Below, in pieces: positions 61,828-64,000 of a DNA stretch of 64,000 nucleotides (position 1 is the stretch's first letter; every line of letters starts with the position of its first letter). The notes beneath the pieces are model-generated. The model searched no databases. It saw nothing but the letters and a program-made list of their open reading frames with translations, and was not told the DNA's origin. The DNA lies in contig OU342808.1 in NCBI GenBank assembly GCA_910591455.2, forward strand, positions 12,665,904 to 12,729,903, read 5' to 3'. Both the position numbers and the translations under genes were made by a program. The DNA comes from Pholis gunnellus. Taxonomy: Eukaryota > Chordata > Actinopteri > Perciformes > Pholidae.

Positions 61828-64000
61828 GAAACCGCTATACTTTGGGTGGCGCTCTTAAGACTCCTCTCACAAATATAAGCCAGTATGACAACAAAATGGT
61901 GTCATGCATTAGTACATTCTTCATTCTGGGCCATTACTGTGTAAACCACTTAGCTGGGTCATATTCCTCCTCCTTCCCTGCTGCTTGCTGCCCAAAGCTG
62001 TGTTAGTTCTCTGTTACTGGCAGACAGGCTGAGAGTTTATGTAAGTCTGACCCCTCCTCGGGCCTCCCTCGCCTAGCCTGAGCCTCACTGTCTCCTCTCT
62101 CTCTTACACGCAAACACACTGATACACACACACATACACACCTCGACTAGCCTCGGACAGCAGGGTGATTGTGAGAGGCCAGACTCACTGCATAAATAGC
62201 TTTATTATGTTCTCAAAACTACCAGCGCTAACCAGCTTCCCTCTCAAAAAAAAGCATAAGGTCATCCGCTGTGCTGGATGTGAGAGGCTGTGAGTGAGAC
62301 ACTCCTCCAGCATGTTGCCTTGCCCTTTGAAAAACAATTATGATAAAGCATCGATAATGGAATGCAGATGGACAGAACAGAGATGGTGAATGATACAGAC
62401 AAAACAGAGGACGACAGAGGCTGAGTGTGAGTGAGAACCAGAGTGAGAGGGAGAGAGAGATGGCAGCAGAAACACAACCTTTTAAGGCTGCATACCCAGC
62501 AGCCCAGTGCCTGAGGTGGACTCAAAAATAGCTCATACACACTAGCAGACAGATGCGCACACACAGGCTCACACATTTACACATCCACAAGCACACCAAA
62601 CGCCCGTGTGATTGCACAAGGTGAAGAGTCTCTTTTTCTCCTTTTCTTTGATGTGAGAGTGTAGTAGAGGCTCTGCCATCCCTGGCTGTAGATGAGTATC
62701 TCAGAGGGATGATGAACATTGTCTGTCTGCCATTTTCATTTTTCATTTATCTCTTTTTCTCTTTTATTCCAGCCCTCTAGTGAAGGGGCAATCACGTAAA
62801 CCAATGTTTCTAGAAGGATCCAATCTTTGGTTGGAGACAAATCAAAAGGAATGGCCCCGGCCTTCTAATACTTCCAAATCCAGTGGGCACAAGCACGAGT
62901 TTTCAAACTGGAAGTCTATTAGTCCTCTGCCTCAGAGCACGGCACGGTGAACGAAGCCATCTTTTTACCCTGTCGACATCAAAGAGCGGAGTCTGTTTTT
63001 TTAAGTGACCACTAAGAACTTCTATTTGGATTTGAAAAAAACAGAATAAAACCCTTTCCCTTTTCCCAGCTTAGGAAGGATGGCACACGCATGTGTTCAG
63101 CTGTAGGGCAGCTAGAAGGACAATCATAAAGTACCATGTGCGGGACAGCCGTAATAGAAAATGATGGCCTTGCAGGCGCTCTGTGCAGTCCCGCATGCAC
63201 ACGCTCCTCTGGATGAGCCATATGCCAGGTAGCACTAAAACCATCCTCACCTAACTACCCCGCAGAAGCAGATGAATGTTAAACCATTTTAACTGCAGCA
63301 GAAGCCACAAAATGGCTGTCAGCAAAAACACCTCCCCTTCTCCCCAACTGTCTTCCTCCTTCCCCTCACCTCACCCCCTCCCCAAACCTCTGTTCTCTCC
63401 CCTCTTCTCCGTGCTACCTCTTTCCTTTACCCTCCTACCTCTCCTCTCCTCTCCCTCCCGCCCTCCCTCTTTCTGTGTGCTCTGCCAAAAGGTGCTCCAG
63501 TGCTGATATTCTGCTAAGAGAGCCTGCCAACAGTTAGATTTGTCCTTGGATCCCGTTCACATTCCCTCCTCCCCTTCTCTGTGATCCTACTTCGACCCGA
63601 GGTATCCAGCTCAGAAGGGTATACACCCAATCGATTTCTCCTGCTTTAATTTAAAGGTGGCATGGGCATCTCATTACCTAATATGGGGTTTAATAGTCTG
63701 CTTCATACTTTTACGCCACAAAAACGCTGCCGGAGTTTAAACTCCCTCAAACCTGTTAACAAGACAAGATCAATGGTTCTGAATCACCTCTACGATCAAT
63801 CCCTCAACCACATTTCTTTACATCTAGTCACGCACTTCTCTGACAATTGCCTCCTCTCATGCCCTTGTTCTTCTTTTCTCATCCAGCGCTCATTTCCACA
63901 CCGTCATTCCCTGAACATTTTTCCACACTTTCCCTCAGCTGGGCTTGTCTATTTATCTTCTGGTGCTGTGGTTGTGGCTCAGGTTGTTTTTTTTTGGGGG
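59003..64000 (-). other. setbp1: Sequence upstream of the setbp1 start-codon exon (5' intron)
   Basis: 5 kb without a recognised exon, CpG island or TATA-type promoter, so setbp1 exon 1 and its promoter probably lie to the right of the window. It holds (CA)n at 59859-59888 and 61786-61826, a SINE copy (60350-60584) and a polypyrimidine stretch (about 63320-63475). Confidence 0.5.
60350..60584 (-). mobile_element. tRNA-headed SINE, antisense copy
   Basis: The - strand reads ggggcagcatggtggtacag (tRNA-like head), tgcctcacaaacgaga, then cctcccacatgcaggttagg, attggcgactctaaattgcc, gtcagctgggaccctctaaa and aggataagcgg. This is the order of a very common teleost SINE. An internal segment is deleted relative to the copy at 16525-16705. 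It lies in the setbp1 5' intron, in sense orientation to setbp1. Confidence 0.8.

Overview
The window is nuclear DNA from a ray-finned fish, probably a spiny-rayed (percomorph) teleost. The evidence is vertebrate genes split by short GT-AG introns, very dense (CA)n/(GA)n microsatellites, and relics of DIRS, LINE and tRNA-derived SINE elements of types common in teleosts. There are no operons, CRISPR arrays or prokaryotic features.

Layout. (1) 1-3.0 kb, + strand: the last two coding exons and the 3' UTR of a leucyl-cystinyl aminopeptidase gene (lnpep). (2) 3.0-11.4 kb: a repeat-rich intergenic stretch with several dispersed teleost repeats, a tRNA-derived SINE and a decayed DIRS-type tyrosine-recombinase retrotransposon. 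(3) 11.4-16.2 kb, - strand: a LINE reverse-transcriptase relic, then a complete ten-coding-exon urea transporter gene (slc14a2 type). It is reconstructed codon by codon to 507 aa and has a TATA box about 65 bp upstream of its ATG. (4) 16.2-36.9 kb: about 20 kb between genes with microsatellites, further TE relics and stretches that look like conserved non-coding sequence. Its right end probably holds the long setbp1 3' UTR. (5) 36.9-59.0 kb, - strand: setbp1 (SET-binding protein 1), with six exons reconstructed to about 1516 aa. It carries the AT-hooks, the DSGIG degron, the Lys/His tract and the C-terminal SET-binding block. Its 13.5-kb intron is packed with CA/GA microsatellites and long poly(G)/poly(C) runs. 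(6) 59.0-64 kb: sequence upstream of the setbp1 ATG exon, probably 5' intron; no further exon is recognised.

setbp1 and slc14a2 lie head-to-tail on the same strand, as they do at human 18q12.3, so this is an old synteny block. lnpep sits elsewhere in mammals (human 5q15) and here converges tail-to-tail with slc14a2. The genes are functionally unrelated: a chromatin/SET regulator, a urea channel and a membrane aminopeptidase. Most of the unusual material is in gene structure (a (TG)61 tract abutting an acceptor, a mammalian mega-exon split by small introns, a 21-bp coding duplication) and in repeats. No novel multi-gene system was found.
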